A stretch of DNA of 64,000 nucleotides, from positions 11,160,001-11,224,000 of the forward strand of contig OX442316.1 of assembly GCA_949358305.1 (NCBI GenBank), given 5' to 3'. The first letter of the stretch is position 1, and every line of letters begins with the position of its first letter. The notes beneath the pieces were generated by a model, which was not told the origin of the DNA, made no database searches, and was given only the letters and a program-made list of their open reading frames with translations. The translations under genes were made by a program, and so were the position numbers. The DNA is from Strigamia acuminata. Its lineage: Eukaryota; Arthropoda; Chilopoda; Geophilomorpha; Linotaeniidae. Shown here piece after piece: positions 1 through 10,778 of the stretch.

Positions 1-369
1 ATAATTATTTTTCTTGAAAGGTTATTTCAATGGAGTGTTGTCAATGGCATTCAGAAGGTCGTGCCGCACTGCAACTAAGTGCTAATAAGTTGATTTTAAT
101 ATTACAGTTTTGATTCGAATGATATGGATATAGGTCGTGCCTCTAATAATAGGGTTCCAAGGGGGCCATTGGTAAATAGGCAAGCGTTTTAAACGGTTTG
201 AAAATGAGAGCTAGCTTGGATGGGGAGCAAAGGGAAGTAAGATGAAAAATAATGAATGAGAGCAACAAGGAAATTTGATTCGAGAGGAGATTCATAGGGC
301 TAATCGCTAGTCCCTAAAGAAGCGTGTCTATCCAATCCTACGTGAGAAGGTGCATAGGGCGTATATTAC
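1..369 (-). other. Dscam intron downstream of Ig7 version 4 (incomplete)
   Basis: The first 369 bases start with the donor of Ig7 version 4 at 368-369 and contain no recognisable exon, RNA gene or repeat. The next exon (another Ig7 version or Ig8) would lie outside the window. Confidence 0.7.
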
Positions 370-657
370 CGTTGACCAGCAGCTGGGCCGTGTGGCTCGC
401 TTTCCCGGCCGAATTATTGGCATAGCACGTGTAATTCCCATTGTGGACTATGGCCACGGACTCAATGGATAGCACGCTGGAGTACTCATCAAAATCTCGG
501 AGCGTAACTCCGAGTGAGGGTGGAATGAGGGCCCCATCTTTGGTCCATCTAATAGTGAGGGGCAGATCCCCACGACTGACAACACAAGACACCCTAACGA
601 GCATGCCTTCGAACAAGTGGTCGTCTTGGAACGAGAAGGGCACGATCTTTGGGGGCA
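370..657 (-). CDS. Dscam: Dscam Ig7 alternative exon, version 4 (last in window)
   Basis: This is the fourth Ig7 version, 288 nt, phase 1-1. The translation starts VPPKIVPFSFQDDHLFEG. Cysteines lie in VSCVVSRGDLPL and NYTCYANN, the tryptophan in IRWTKDG, and it ends LLVNG. The acceptor is TCGTTTTGCAG and the donor GTAATA. No further Ig exon is seen between 1 and 369, but the window ends there. Whether the array continues, or the Ig8 exon follows, cannot be told. Because every version is 288 nt, inclusion of two versions would stay in frame. Confidence 0.92.
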
Positions 658-715
658 CTGCAAAACGAGACAGGGGAAGACAACATCGTTAATTCGTAGG
701 CTAGGGTGTAGTTAC

Positions 716-1003
716 CGTTAACAGTGAGAGAGGCGGAGAAGTTGGAAGAAGCCGCCGAATTGGACGCTACGCAAGTGTAGTTGCCCGAGTGTTTTCTCTG
801 AACAGAGCCAATCGTGAGCACACTAGAATAATCATCTATCTGTCGAAGTGTTAGGCCAGTGTCGGCAGCCACCGGGATGCCGTCCTTGAGCCAGTCGATT
901 TCTAGAGGCAGATCTCCCTGATAGACCACGCAGGAGATCTGCGCTAGTACGCCCTCAAACAAGTGATCGTCTTGAAACGAGAAAGGGATGATCTTTGGGG
1001 CCA
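716..1003 (-). CDS. Dscam: Dscam Ig7 alternative exon, version 3
   Basis: This is the third Ig7 version, 288 nt, phase 1-1. The translation starts VAPKIIPFSFQDDHLFEG. Cysteines lie in ISCVVYQGDLPL and NYTCVASN, the tryptophan in IDWLKDG, and it ends SLTVNG. The acceptor is CTTCCTTCCAG and the donor GTAACT, with C at +5. It lies 1479 nt after version 2 and only 58 nt before version 4. It shares an exact 12-residue block (PFSFQDDHLFEG) with version 4, which hints at recent duplication or local conversion. Confidence 0.92.
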
Positions 1004-2482
1004 CTGGAAGGAAGAAGCCGTAATATCGGGTCTGTTAGCTTTCTACGTTATGTCAATACATCATTTGCACATCTGACATGAGTTTTTTTGTACTTGAAAA
1101 AACTTTACATTCATTATTACGTATATATTGATTATATGAAAATGAAACAAAAAAGTCAAATTAAAAGTTCCTTTCTATTCTTCTAGTGCCAACTTCTTGA
1201 TTAACTACAATTAAAACTATTACTACTACTACTATTTCTACGACTACAAATTACTACTGTAATGTAATATAATATTCTCTACACTACTATTATCAAAGTA
1301 TAGCGTTTTATCATCATGGTATAATAATTGAATAGAATAGAATTGAATTGAATGAATTGAATTGAATTAAATTGAATATAGAAATAATTATATGACAAAT
1401 AAAAGAATGAACAAAAAATGAAATAAATCACTACCATTTTTTTCTGTGTCTACTATTAATGTGTGCTGAGGTATACATATATGTTAACTATATATGTATA
1501 AATATATAAATATTTTGGCCCATTCTATATATAATGTTTTCTTTTGTGTTCTTTTTTATGTATGCTTTCATATATTTTAATAAATGAATAGACATTTCTT
1601 TAGAAATAAATAAAAACAAGGTAAATAAATAAAAACAGTATATATAGAGATGGAAGGAAGTGCAAAGTGTGGTATAAATGCCCAACGCTGGACGGCTAAA
1701 AGACTTCTCTTTCTCATTCTTTTATATTTTTTTTTTTTAAAAAAAAACATGTTTCATCATGTACGTATAGATATAAAGTATAAAGGGCAGTTAATGGAGT
1801 CTTAAACTTTTGAATGACCGAATGTGAGTCTAATGAATGTCACGTCAAACAACGTGTATATTTTTTGTTTCTTTTTGCTTTTGTTTTGCTTTTTGAATTT
1901 TCTTTTCCTTTCTTTCTTTAACTTTATATTTTGGAGTTGAAGATGAGTGGGGAACAGCCAGAGATTTGTTTTGTAGTATAATATATATAGTATATACGGT
2001 ATATACGTTAATATATATATTTCAAGTACGAGTAATTTATGACGCCAGTGAGAGACACAAACATTTGAAAATTCGCTAGAAGAGAATGGAAAGAAAAAAT
2101 ATGCATGACAAATATAATTGAAAAAAATATCAATAAAAAGAATAAACAAGGAAAAGAAATTAATAAATCATCATCCAGATACCTGAAAGAAAAACAAACA
2201 AAAGGTGCTATTAGATCTGCCGTGACGGAAACAGGAAACTGGCGAGAAACTCCCCCTTCCTTTCCTCAGTCCTCAGTCCTCACACATAGATCCGATCCGA
2301 GCGGAAGAACCTAGCTAGTGAAATCCACACTGTGGCTGGTCCGGCCATACATCGCTTGGTCTCTCTCTATCTCTCTCTCTCGCTCTCTAGTTCTCTAGTT
2401 CTCGTTTTCGTTCGTTCGTTCGTTCTCGTTCTTGTTCACGTTCTCGTTGTTTTTGAGAATGATTGCAAACAGAATGAATTAC
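1004..2482 (-). other. Intron between Ig7 version 2 and version 3
   Basis: This 1.48-kb gap separates the two close pairs of Ig7 exons. It is mostly AT-rich simple sequence (runs of A and T, TA steps around 1975-2020, GAATT-type repeats around 1330-1370). The end nearest version 2 holds the CT/TTCG tract at 2359-2451. I see no degenerate fifth Ig7 exon in it. Confidence 0.7.
2359..2451. repeat. CT and TTCG/TTCTCG low-complexity tract next to Ig7 version 2 donor
   Basis: The plus strand shows runs of CTCT followed by repeats of TTCG and TTCTCG. Read in the Dscam direction this is a GAACGA and GAGA-rich tract that starts about 30 nt downstream of the version 2 donor. Purine-rich GAA and GAR motifs often act as splicing enhancers. 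The role here is inferred. Confidence 0.6.
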
Positions 2483-2770
2483 CGTGCACCAGCAGCTGTG
2501 CAGAGTGCATGGCCGTTCCTGCCACGTTGTGGGCGATGCAAGTGTAGTTACCCGAATGTTTCGAGGTAACGCTCTCAATACTCAAAGAATTGGCGTGCTG
2601 ATCGTAATATCGAGTCGCCACTCCTAACGTCGGGGAGATCTCAGAGCCGTCTTTTAGCCATTGGAACGCTATGGGCAGGTCTCCCTGGGATACGGCACAC
2701 GTGATGTGAGCACGCATCCCCATATAGAACTGATCGTCGATAAAATTGAACGGGATAATCTTTGGAGGAA
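2483..2770 (-). CDS. Dscam: Dscam Ig7 alternative exon, version 2
   Basis: This is the second Ig7 version, 288 nt, phase 1-1. The translation starts VPPKIIPFNFIDDQFYMG. Cysteines lie in ITCAVSQGDLPI and NYTCIAHN, the tryptophan in FQWLKDG, and it ends LLVHG. It is the most diverged copy at the A-A' strand (FNFIDDQFYMG against FSFQDDHLFEG) and in RYYDQHANS, so its exposed surface should differ most. The acceptor follows a very strong pyrimidine tract and ends CTTCTCTAG. The donor GTAATT is weak at +5. A GA-rich and GAAC-rich tract follows the donor at 2359-2451. Confidence 0.92.
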
Positions 2771-2858
2771 CTAGAGAAGAATAGGGAAGAAAAAAGAGAA
2801 AAAAAGAAAAAAAAAAGAGCGATAAAATGTGGAAAAAGGTAGTAACCGATAGCATTAC

Positions 2859-3146
2859 CGTTAACATACAATTCCGCCGTGCTGTGGATAGTGGCTACGT
2901 GGTTGGCTACTACGCACGTGTAGTTGCCGTTATGACGAGGGGTCACACTATTTATGGTCAAGATACTGGAAAACTCGTCTAAGTCTCGAATGAGGACGCC
3001 GAGCGTGGGCGGAACGTCCCCGCCGTCCTTCACCCACTTGATGGACAGCGGCAGGTCGCCCTCGCTTACTACGCACTGCAGCCTCGCTCGCATGCCCTCA
3101 CGCAAAAGCTCTTCTTGGAAGGAAAAGGGCGCTATCTTTGGTGGGA
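2859..3146 (-). CDS. Dscam: Dscam Ig7 alternative exon, version 1 (most upstream)
   Basis: This is the first of four tandem Ig7 exons: 288 nt, phase 1-1, coding for one complete Ig domain. The translation starts VPPKIAPFSFQEELLREG. The first cysteine is in LQCVVSEGDLPL, the tryptophan in IKWVKDG, the second cysteine in NYTCVVAN, and it ends ELYVNG. The GDLPL motif before the tryptophan is the Dscam Ig7 hallmark. The acceptor is AACTTCCAG and the donor GTAATG, without the usual G at +5. Only 88 nt separate it from version 2. By my count it is about 60 percent identical to version 4. Confidence 0.92.
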
Positions 3147-6100
3147 CTGGAAGTTAAACATCGAAACACGCAAACTCACTGACGACGTTCAACACTCAAA
3201 AGGATAGGACTGGGCTGAGAGGTGCTCTTTAGCCCTGTGCATACTACACCAAACAGCCAGAGTAGTACACAAACCAATTGCAACAATTGCCACAATTGCC
3301 ACACGCCTCTCTCTCGGGAACACGAGGATCCACATGGGCAGGGATAACACATTCAACCACGATCTGGAATCTCAGGAATTTTTACAGAGGTTGGTTGGGA
3401 AGGGCGGAATAACTTTGCAGATTTTACAGATTTTACTCTTGACTGTCGCATCAAACATACTGATTCTGATTCATCTGATTCTTGCATTAAGTAAGGGGTT
3501 TTTGAAAACAAGATCAAGTGTTGTTTGTATCACTTACCTTCTTTTTCTTCTGCTTCTGCTTCTGCGTCTACACACATGGAGCGAGGGAACCTAGTCTTTC
3601 TGCCTTTCTTTCTTTTTTATAGATATACGGTATATGGTATATGTATTATTTTTAATGTAGCGTAAGTATCTTGTAATGAATATTCGTGTTGTTTGTGCTC
3701 ACAACAAACATCTATTGAAGAGGCATGCTGTTTCCATGGTAATAGATATGTTATAATGCCGTTCGGTTAGAATTTAATTTCAGAAATTAGCTTTCGTAAA
3801 TAATAATAATAATAATATGTAGAATAGAGAATGGTTGGTTTTGTTGATGTTATTGTGTGCGTGTGTAGTTGTGTTGTTCGTTCCAGATCGTGGTCGTCTC
3901 AGTTACATATCCCAATCACAGAAGAAGATAAATGTGTGATAGAAGGAAAGTGTCATTTCCACTAAAAAGATGTATATAACTTATATAATATAGATATATA
4001 CAAAAGGCGAGGTATACAATACGAACAGGGCTAAAGACTCGAGCCAAGAAGTTAGAAAATTGCGGGAAAATGGAATAAGAATCATGCAAGATTGAAAGAG
4101 AAAAATTTAAGCTACAGAAAAAGTTAGCGATATATATATAATATAAATATAAAATATTAAAATATAGATAAAATTGTTAAGAATTATCATATATATATAG
4201 TTTAGCTTTTTAAAATTGGTTTATATAAAATATATATATATATATATAAAGAAGCATGCAAATGATAAACAGCTTAAAGGAGAAAAAGTGTTTCAACAAT
4301 AACTATCCAACTAATAATGACATCATTGCCCGAGTCCATCACAGTAGAGAAAGAGATTCGTTATGAGACTTATGGAGTGAGAGCATTTTGAGTATCTCAA
4401 CTCTTTCTCAGTAATTTACTTTTACTTTTTAAGATTTTTATATTGCAAATTTTTGGGAGGTCAGCTCAAAGGCCCATAATGAAATGAGCACAGCTCCAAG
4501 AGCATTTTGTATGTTAAAAATACCCGCTAGAACACAAAACAGCCTACAATACAAACTACTGCAATAGAAACTGTGAGGTATACAACATGATTAATAATGC
4601 AAAATAATTAGGGGATCTATAAACCACTCCAAATCCATTGCCAATACACAAATAAATAAATAAATAAATACTTAAATATTCAATAGAATAGAATACGGAA
4701 TAAAAACTTACCTTGAATTGATGTGCTGTCATCAGGTGCAATCGATACGCAAACGTTGTGCAATCAAAACGTTCATTATTTTAACACTCAAATCAAAAAA
4801 TCAAAATGAATTAATTTACTTTATCAAATCAGAAAACATAGGTATCGATTGCATGTAAACATATTGTACTTTTTAAAGAAAAAATATTTAAAAAAATTCC
4901 ACAAACCTTTTTCTTCCCCCCTCACACCCAACCAATATTAAAACATGTAATTCAAAATAATTAAAATTTAATATTGATCAGAGGAAATGTGTGCTGATAA
5001 TGCGACCGCCATCTGTTGCACACTTGGAAGACTTCAAAATCATTTTATCCCTTTTAAGAATTGCAATTAATGGCAGGTTAAAACTTCTAATTAAACCTCG
5101 CCAGCCACACCTGATGCCTAGATCTGACAATCTCATGTTTATCTGCGGTAAATATTAAGTTTCTAGCCCTGCGCAGCGCAGCGCCACACAAATTTTTGGC
5201 AAATTTAAATTCTCCTCGATTGCGTGTCTTATTCAAAAACTCAATCACAATTTGATTAGCAATTCCGTACGAAAATCATCCATTCCCATTTACCGTCAAC
5301 ACAGTCCAATGTTGCGAATCAACTTCATTCTTCGCGCCAACTAAATACGCATTTTCCCTAATGGCTTCGCACTAGCCTACGTAATTTTAGCAAAGATCAA
5401 TTTCCATTTTACGCACAGCCACTCAGTCACTTTCTCATCTGTGGAAATTGCCTTTTCTACGGGTCCGTGTGTAGGCGCTTTCACATCTCCCCATTTATCG
5501 ACCGGTGTACCTGTCACGTACATCAAGTTCTAACTTCGGATCAATTTGTACGGCTGAAACGGCTCCATATAAACCTATTTTTTTCCTCCTTCGATTTTTC
5601 TCTTACTTCAACATTTCATCATTCACCCCGCAAAAATTTTTTTTCTTCTTCTTGCCACCGTCATTTCTTTTCGCCGCTATATAACTAACAAAATACCAGA
5701 AAAATGGATTCCAACATATCAATTTTTTTTTAGTCCCAAACATAGGACAGTTATACCCCTTTTGGACCAGAGTGGCCTGACTTTACTACGTAAGGGCACT
5801 TACTAGACCATACTGCTGTCTTTTTCAGGAAACCTATTGCCACTCGACCTAAAATGAACCCATTCTCGCATGAGATAATGGCAAAGGATGCCCTAACTGT
5901 TTTTTTTTTCACGCGACCAAACTGCCTTTTTTTATAGGGTCTACCAGACAACAAAAGCGGTCTTAAGTTAAATCGATGCCTTTCATGACACCATCCATAT
6001 CCATCTGGTTCATGAACTCTTCAGTTTTCAAACGAGAGAACTAATCTGTTTATCTTTGCCTAATTAAATGCAATCTTCCCCCAAGAAGAGGGATGACTCA

Positions 6101-7040
6101 AGCGAGTCTTTTTCATTAACGTTCCTTTTTTTTCTTCCTTTCTATCCACGAAAGCTTGCTCACGGGTAAAATCGAACAACACCAAAAACTCGTGTCTACA
6201 ATCAAAAACTGATGTATATCTTCGAACAAGAATACGATACAAATTAAAAAGTTATACATTTAACCTTTTTTGTAACTTTTTTTTATGAAGACTTAATAAT
6301 ATTTATTCTAAATCAAGATATTACAAACATGTTTGTAAGCAAAGAAATCATGGATGGTATCACAAAAAGCATCGACTGCATTGGCATTTGGAGTAGTTTG
6401 TTTTTATCTTAAAGGTTTTCGTAAAAACCATACATATCACCGTAAACGTTTGGCCTTTAATAGTTTAAACAAAAATAAGTGAACAAAACAAAACCAAAAC
6501 AATAAAACAAAAATGAATAAATAAAGAGTAAAAATACTTAGGGGCAGAAAAGTAACAACTATTACTTAAAAGTAATAATTAAAAAAAAATAACTCAAGAA
6601 AAATCTATGTTAAATAATTAAATAAAAATTTTCTAAGCCAAGGCCATCAAATCAAAACTAAAAATTGAATTCAAAGTAAAACAAACTGGTGTATAAAGCA
6701 GACTTGGAGTTTTGAGAAGTGACCAGCATTGAGGTTATTTAGGATTTTTTTTTTTTTTTTTTGAAATTTAATAATTTTTTTTTCTTTTGAGAGACCAGAT
6801 AGATATGTTTAAAAACATAAATTATTATCAAAAATTAATAATCGTATCATATCACAGGAATAATTATTATTAAATATTTGTTGTGTATTTCTCTATGTAA
6901 ACGGTATAAACTATATCAAAAATAAAAAAATGAACAAAACTAAAAAATCAATAAATTTAAATAGAAAATAAAATAATTTTTTTTTTTATATATATATGAA
7001 AAAAGACGACAAAACTAAGTAATTAACAGGCAATCCTTAC
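3147..7040 (-). other. Intron upstream of the Ig7 array
   Basis: This 3.9-kb intron lies between the last constitutive exon (Ig6) and the first Ig7 version. In Drosophila the control elements for array choice sit near such arrays, so this is where a docking or selector element would be expected. I could not identify one by eye. Contents are AT-rich, with a (TA)n run near 4230-4248, several poly-T tracts and no further Ig exon that I could recognise. Confidence 0.6.
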
Positions 7041-7199
7041 CAAGAACTACGATTTCCACATCTCCACGTGCAATATGATCGTTGTTTCTAACTATACACG
7101 TATAACGTCCAGAATCATAAACCTTGCGAACTTCACTGATAACTAATGTGCCGTTCGTATATACAGTTTGACGGATGTTGTCTGGTAGAGAAACGCCAT
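7041..7199 (-). CDS. Dscam: Dscam exon encoding C-terminal half of Ig6
   Basis: This 159-nt exon (phase 1-1) completes Ig6. It runs from DGVSLPDNIRQTVYTNG through TLVISEVRKVYDSG to the second cysteine in RYTCIVRNN and ends VEIVVLG. The acceptor is TCTGGCGCAG and the donor the strong GTAAGG. It is the last constitutive exon before the Ig7 array, so its donor must choose among the four Ig7 acceptors. The intron to the nearest Ig7 exon is 3.9 kb. Confidence 0.91.
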
Positions 7200-7613
7200 C
7201 TGCGCCAGAAAAGTTAAAATATTAATCACAAAATTCAATCTACAGAAGTAGTAATACAAAATTTTAATTTTAATTTAAATAATAAATAATAATAAATAAT
7301 AAATGAGTAAAATAATACAAACAACTATAAACTACAAATTAATAGTTTAAAAGTCAATTAACGAGTAAGTGTTGTTCTTAGCGAGTTCGTAATCCGCTTT
7401 GCAAGTTTATGACGCAATTTTCATTTTGTTAATATTAAATAATTAAGTACTGTCGACGCAGCAGAAGAAAAAATACGTAAAAGAAAGAAAGAGAAAATTG
7501 GGAAAGGAAGGAAGGAGAGAGAAAACTAAAAATGGGACTACAAAACATACCTGTCACAAAGATGAACCAAGAAGGTATAGGAAAAAGAAATGTATGTAAA
7601 TATTCTTTCTTAC
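7200..7613 (-). other. Intron within Ig6
   Basis: This 414-nt AT-rich intron splits the Ig6 coding sequence right after the core tryptophan (SWEKG). Nothing else was recognised in it. Confidence 0.8.
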
Positions 7614-7724
7614 CTTTTTCCCACGAGTACTTTTCAATTGGATAGCCATAAGAAGGGCAATTGATTATGGATCGCTCCCCAGCCACTGCTGATAATTTCA
7701 AATGTGAGCGAACGACTGGCGTGC
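7614..7724 (-). CDS. Dscam: Dscam exon encoding N-terminal half of Ig6
   Basis: This 111-nt exon (phase 1-1) encodes the first half of Ig6. It reads GTPVVRSHLKLSAVAGERS, then the cysteine in IINCPSYGYPIEKY and the tryptophan in SWEKG. The acceptor ends TGTGATAG, with a weaker pyrimidine tract than its neighbours, and the donor is GTAAGA. The C-P-x-x-GYPI signature is diagnostic for Dscam Ig6. It is too short to be found by length alone but is fixed by phase continuity with Ig5 and with the next exon. Confidence 0.9.
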
Positions 7725-8766
7725 CTATCACAAGAAAGTCACCATCACTCAAGAAGTCAAGATAAACTTATCAAAAAAGTAAAGTCAAATTATCATTCAA
7801 ATTGCATGACAAATTATCAAAAGAAGAAAGGAAAAAGACCATTCGTTTTGTACAAATTATCGCACTTCCGCTTCATTTAAAACTGCTAGAAACCCGACAA
7901 AGGACGCCTTTAGAGTGTCAAAAAATTCTCACACTTAATCTTTTTCAAAGGCCAGAAGAATAAAATAGAATACCTATTGACTTTTACAAAGAAAATCTAG
8001 AACCCTGATTGATCTAAAAGAAAATTTTCATTTTCTATATTCAAATTTGATTTTCTTGCGACAAGCAAAAAATTAATAATAATTACTGTATAATAAAAAA
8101 AAACTCAATAGTGAAGCGTATAGAAGCAGTATTTCTTTCTTTCTTTCCCCCCTCCCTCACGTTTGCGTGATTCAGTAGCAACTACAATTCAAATCAACCA
8201 TCAAAACAAACTTGCACGAGCCCATTATGTCGAACACAGAACAGTTTGGTGTTTGACATTTCTCGTCCAAATTCGATCTTATCTCAAGTTTGTTAGCGTG
8301 CAATTTTTTGCTGTTTCTGTTTTTAATACTGTTTTTCGTTCGTTGGCTGCATTTTATGATCCCTTTACTCTGTACTTAGATCGCCTTTTGTTGATGGGTC
8401 TTCGTTAAACACTAAATCCACGCCTTTTAAAACCTGTCACGCAGTGAAGGACCATCATTCTGCTCGCCCGTAATGGGCATGTCGATGCAAGGGAATGTCT
8501 AATAGCTTTTTCCACCATGCCTTTACTTGTCTTCAACCGCACCGTGACTATCACCTTGTTAATACACTCCCAACAAAATTCAACTATTTCATACAAATAA
8601 TGAGACATCAAAATTTAGTTCAACGGCGTTACTTTGTCATCACGTCCAACTATCAAATTGATGAAACATAAAAGAAAACTTCAATCGGAACAAACTACTG
8701 ATTAAAGACGTAACAGAAAATAGTACTTACTAAAATTGCTTTCTTTTTTTTACTGCAGGTACTCAC
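7725..8766 (-). other. Intron between Ig5 and Ig6
   Basis: This 1.04-kb intron has no recognisable nested gene or repeat. Short open frames on both strands look like chance. Confidence 0.75.
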
Positions 8767-9063
8767 CATAAATGTGTAATCTGGCACCATGTTCGGTGCT
8801 TCCTATTCTGTTAATGGCATGGCACGAGTAAAGTCCGCCATCTTCCACTTCCAATCCAGTGATATTCAGTGAGGTAACCACGTTGCCATTTTCATCCGAC
8901 ATCTCGCTAGTGGACACTCTCTCATCTTCCGCAACCACTATTCCATCTAAAGTCCATTTAAAGTGCGGCGGGGGACTTCCGGTGGCCACGCAGGGCAAAG
9001 ATACAAAACCCCCAGGGTACTCAATTTTCTCAGCAAATGTCTCTCTAAAATCAGGTTTCGAAT
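8767..9063 (-). CDS. Dscam: Dscam exon encoding Ig domain 5
   Basis: One 297-nt exon (phase 1-1) encodes all of Ig5. It starts DSKPDFRETFAEKIEYPGG, with cysteines in LPCVATG and YSCHAIN and the tryptophan in FKWTLDG, and ends LHIYG. NVVTSLNITG carries a NIT sequon and resembles the conserved GDVVSYLNIT region of Dscam Ig5. The acceptor is TCTCGTTTAG and the donor the strong GTGAGT. Flanking introns are 1.45 kb and 1.04 kb. Confidence 0.93.
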
Positions 9064-10514
9064 CTAAACGAGACAAACAAAAATGGCTACTAAGTACAAA
9101 AACAACAACGCCATCTACTGTAGAGTCATTTTACGTCACAAAAAAAGTAAATTACTTTGTGCGGGGATTAAAATAGAAATTGGCACTTCAGCTTTGAAGC
9201 ATATTTTTGAGTTTTGTGTAAACAAGAGCAAAGTAAATATATGGTGTCAAAAAAAACAAGCCTGTTTATTTTCACCTGCATGCAGTCGTGAGAGGCATGT
9301 ACACACTGTTCAATAAACCAGGCACGAGAGGAACGGTAAACGAACATCAAAGCTCGAGTACGTCGGCGTTATTTGGCCAATGAAGCAGAACCAGGTTTTC
9401 GAAGGATCGAGTCTTTGTCAGTCGTGCGACAGGAAGGAAGGTGACTGAATGTCATTCAATATTTGTTTAAGCTTGGACTGTGCGTGGATTGCATACAAAT
9501 GATTCGCAACAAACCACATCAAAATGCTTACTGGAACGCGTGTTTGGAATTCAAATATGATCAAAGACTGTAACAATTTAATAAAGGAAGAGGAAAAACA
9601 TCATTACTCGTGATGAAACATTACGGAATAAAGATATTAAAAGTGCTTTTAGGCAAAAGACTTTTCACTTTTCTCTCCGTGTAACATTTAGCACAGCTAT
9701 TTATTACTTATTTGACCATACTTACTTATACATAACTCAACTTTATGGCACAGCTGCTACATTCCATCTGGACCAACCGTAAAAACTTTCGATAAGCTTC
9801 TTGTATTGATCCACAATACGAATGCAGACAGAAGCTTTTATCAAACATACTCTCTCTCTCTTTCTCTCTCAGCAGGAATTGTGGATGCAGAATATTTTCA
9901 GTGAATCTTCACTCACTAAGTTTCTATTCGGCAAATTCCATCCAGGGAACATCGTTCTATGAATTCTTATGAAATTGCCACCAATGAAATATAAATATTT
10001 GCAATAAATATTGAAATAAAGTAAAATTGGACTTTTTCTCCAACACTCAACAAAATAAATATGTATTCTTCAAACTGCATTTGCATCGACACATTCTCGT
10101 AAATGAGATTACGGATTATAATGCAAAACACACGTAAACTTTGTAAACGTTCATACGTTTGTATCGTACACACTAATCTTTAAAAAGAATAATTTTGCTA
10201 TTGCAAATGAAGGTTTACCACGTCTTTTTATATTAATGACATTTTGTACATCCTAAGATGCAAACGCAACGCACATACCGAATAATCCACGTTCTTGGAG
10301 ACACTCCATACATCACGTAAGATTAGTAAGTATTTGGCATAATAAATTTAATGCAAAACATATGCACATAATCCAGATTCGTATTGAGATTATTCTTGTG
10401 AGTAAAACTCGATAAAACTCGTCAAGTTTAAACCTTTCACCGTTCTACTTTGATGACACATAATTAGTTACCAAAGGAGATAGATATAATTTAGAAAAAT
10501 AATATATATTGTAC
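9064..10514 (-). other. Intron between Ig4 and Ig5
   Basis: This 1.45-kb intron has no recognisable nested gene. A short CT repeat lies near 9851-9872. Confidence 0.75.
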
Positions 10515-10778
10515 CTCCTAATCGCAACTCTGCCGTTCCTTGTGCACTTTCTAATCCGTTCCTAGCCATACATTGATACATGCCACGGTCTTCTGGCTGC
10601 ACCGAATCTATCCGCACTGTATCAGCAGTCACAGGTCTCACCCTGTCCACTCGAATCGGACGTCCATTCTTGAGCCAACTGAAGGAAGTTGCAATGCCAG
10701 TCACTTCGCAAGTAAATGTCACCGAACTGCCAACATCAGCCACAGTGTGTGGGGGTTGTACTTTCACCGAAAGAGGCA
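10515..10778 (-). CDS. Dscam: Dscam exon encoding Ig domain 4
   Basis: One 264-nt exon (phase 1-1) encodes the whole Ig4 domain. It starts VPLSVKVQPP, with cysteines in FTCEVTG and YQCMARN and the tryptophan in FSWLKNG, and ends AELRLGG. The acceptor is TTTTCAG and the donor is the weak GTACAA. The PLSVKV.PP opening and GMYQC.ARN..ESA ending are characteristic of arthropod Dscam Ig4. Having Ig4 on its own exon differs from my recollection of Drosophila, where Ig4-Ig6 occupy fewer exons, so the gene structure here is less fused. Confidence 0.92.

Noticed and set aside
441-3157. Plus-strand frames opposite the Ig7 exons
   Set aside because: They are antisense shadows of the Ig7 coding sequence. 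The minus-strand frames have conserved Ig residues and splice sites.
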